Positions 5,368 to 6,248 of a stretch of DNA of 6,248 nucleotides are shown here, in pieces. The translations under genes and the position numbers were made by a program. Source of the DNA: DATCVR01 sp036566745 (lineage in GTDB: Bacteria > Actinomycetota > Actinomycetes > Jiangellales > Jiangellaceae); the NCBI GenBank assembly GCA_036566745.1, contig DATCVR010000285.1, forward strand, positions 1 to 6,248. Direction: 5' to 3'. A model generated the notes under the pieces. The model was not told the DNA's origin and ran no database searches. It saw nothing but the letters and a program-made list of their open reading frames with translations. How positions within the stretch are numbered: position 1 is the stretch's first letter; every line of letters starts with the position of its first letter.

Positions 5368-5832
5368 TCAGGCCGGTCCGGCCGCCCGCGACAACACCTC
5401 GAGCGCCCGATCGGCGTGGGCCGCCATGGAGAACTCGCTGCGGATCACCTCGAGGACCCGCGCATCGGTACCGATCACGAAGGTGTGCCGTTTGAGGGAG
5501 ATCGGGCCGAACCGCCGGCGCACTCCGAAACGCTCCGCCACCACCAGCTCCGCGTCGCTGAGCAGCGGAAACCCCAGTCCGTTGGCGGCGTCGAACTGGC
5601 GCTGCCGGTCGACGGAGTCGGCGCTGATCCCGATCGGCTGCGCCTGGCCGGCGGCGGCGAACTCGGCGGCGAGGTCGCGGAAGTGGCAGGCCTCGGCAGT
5701 GCAGCCGGACGTCATCGCCGCGGGGTAGAAGAAGAGGACGACCGGGCCCGCCTCCAGCAGCTCCGAAAGGCGCCGGGGCTTGCCGTTCTGGTCGGGCAGT
5801 TCGAAGTCGTCGACGACGTCGCCGGCTCTCAT
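5368..5832 (-). CDS. bcp: PrxQ/BCP-type thioredoxin-dependent peroxiredoxin
   Basis: A 154-residue protein, normal for the BCP/PrxQ class. It opens with MRAGDVVDDFELPDQNGKP, typical of the AhpC/TSA fold. The active site is FYPAAMTSGCTAEACHFRD: Pro37, Thr41 and peroxidatic Cys44 form the PxxxTxxC motif, and Cys49, five residues on, is the resolving cysteine of PrxQ enzymes. The enzyme reduces hydrogen peroxide and organic hydroperoxides in the cytosol, probably with thioredoxin as electron donor. Residues 64-80 (AQPIGISADSVDRQRQF) form the next conserved strand and helix. The start ATG at 5832 has AGGAG (5839-5843) at 6-nt spacing and overlaps the upstream TetR stop codon as ATGA, which implies translational coupling. 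The lipoprotein gene follows 70 bp downstream. The usual peroxidatic Pro-x-x-x-Thr context has 'AAMTSG' in place of the commoner 'KDNTPG', an ordinary variation. Identification is strong. Confidence 0.93.
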   Translation of the reverse strand: MRAGDVVDDFELPDQNGKPRRLSELLEAGPVVLFFYPAAMTSGCTAEACHFRDLAAEFAAAGQAQPIGISADSVDRQRQFDAANGLGFPLLSDAELVVAERFGVRRRFGPISLKRHTFVIGTDARVLEVIRSEFSMAAHADRALEVLSRAAGPA

Positions 5833-6248
5833 GTGGTGCTCCTGTCGTTGGTCGGTGGATCGACGAACCCGGCGATGCCGTCGAGGATGCTCCGCAGCCC
5901 GAACTCGAGAGCGTCCTCGGCGCTGAAGGAGAAGGTGTCCTCGGCCATGCCCGCTATCGTCGGATAGTCGCCGGTGCCCATCGCCTTGACGAGCACCGGC
6001 TCCTGGGCCGCCCAGAACTCCGCGTCGGTCATCCCGGTGCGAGCCGTGGCCTGCATGGCGTTGACGTGGTCGCGAGCCACGCCGGTGACGAACGCGTAGA
6101 CCGACGACATCGCCATGACCTTCTGCTGGTCGGTGAGCGAGGTGTCGCGCAGCCCGCGCAGCACGTGTTCGAGCCCGGCCAGGGCCCGGGGCCCGAGCAA
6201 CGGACGCGCCTGGTCGATCTGGAGGAACCACGGGTGGGCCAGGCACAC
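5829..6248 (-). CDS. TetR-family regulator, C-terminal part
   Basis: The last 139 codons of a gene that enters from the right edge; the DNA-binding N-terminus is outside the window. The visible part is all-helical and matches the ligand-binding domain of the TetR_C_1 (PF02909-like) group: HPWFLQI near its start, RPLLGPRALAGLEHVLRGL, the helix QQKVMAMSSVYAFVTGVARDHV, and the closing helix FGLRSILDGIAGFV that usually forms the dimer interface. Such regulators commonly repress a neighbouring gene until a small hydrophobic ligand binds. The stop codon shares bases with the ATG of the peroxiredoxin gene, so the two are translated from one message; the regulator may control the pair itself (inference). 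The true start, length and ligand cannot be read here. Confidence 0.85.
   Translation of the reverse strand: MCLAHPWFLQIDQARPLLGPRALAGLEHVLRGLRDTSLTDQQKVMAMSSVYAFVTGVARDHVNAMQATARTGMTDAEFWAAQEPVLVKAMGTGDYPTIAGMAEDTFSFSAEDALEFGLRSILDGIAGFVDPPTNDRSTT

Noticed and set aside
4339..5495. Plus-strand open frames opposite the LppM-like gene
   Set aside because: Ser/Pro- or Arg-rich shadows; the minus strand shows lipobox, domain and membrane helix in order.
5833..6246. Long N-terminal extension of the peroxiredoxin frame
   Set aside because: It is the out-of-frame reading of the TetR gene, Arg-rich and domainless; the peroxiredoxin fold starts at the ATG at 5832 with its own RBS.
1..6248. A previously undescribed defence or mobile system
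   Set aside because: No transposase, integrase, nuclease, reverse transcriptase, toxin-antitoxin pair or sharp base-composition change was seen; the genes are metabolic, envelope and stress functions of known families.

Overview
The window is a stretch of very GC-rich chromosome whose coding regions have strong third-position G/C bias. A mycobacterial-type LppM lipoprotein, an actinobacterial-style membrane-anchored YceI protein and compact RBS-led genes point to an actinomycete. A Nocardioides-like or related Propionibacteriales genus is a guess from overall flavour, not something the sequence proves. Eight protein genes are visible, two of them cut by the window edges. No RNA gene, insertion sequence or CRISPR array was seen.

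Left part (1-2288, minus strand): an apparent operon read right to left, namZ (GH171/DUF1343 exo-N-acetylmuramidase without a signal peptide), then a MurR/RpiR-type HTH-SIS regulator, then the N-terminus of a PIG-L/LmbE-type deacetylase with an altered metal motif. A good sigma-70-like promoter (TTGACA-18-TAACCT) lies about 70 bp upstream of namZ. Together they suggest uptake and recycling of cell-wall amino sugars (MurNAc-containing fragments), controlled by a phosphosugar-sensing regulator. The likely partners (transporter, kinase, etherase, NagZ) would have to lie outside the window.

Middle part (2499-3974, plus strand): a divergently transcribed, membrane-anchored YceI-domain protein, then after about 120 bp a HAD-superfamily hydrolase. 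A perfect 13-bp hairpin at 4019-4047 sits between the HAD gene and the convergent lipoprotein gene and probably terminates both.

Right part (4074-6248, minus strand): the C-terminal part of a TetR-family regulator whose stop codon overlaps the start of a PrxQ/BCP peroxiredoxin (ATGA), then an LppM-like lipoprotein. The lipoprotein has a lipobox, an extracytoplasmic domain, one transmembrane helix and a long Pro/Ala/Glu-rich repetitive tail predicted to be cytoplasmic.

Most of the content belongs to known families. The points most worth a second look are the cytoplasmic NamZ/RpiR/PIG-L combination with its HIGD motif, the tailed LppM protein, and the coupled TetR-peroxiredoxin pair.
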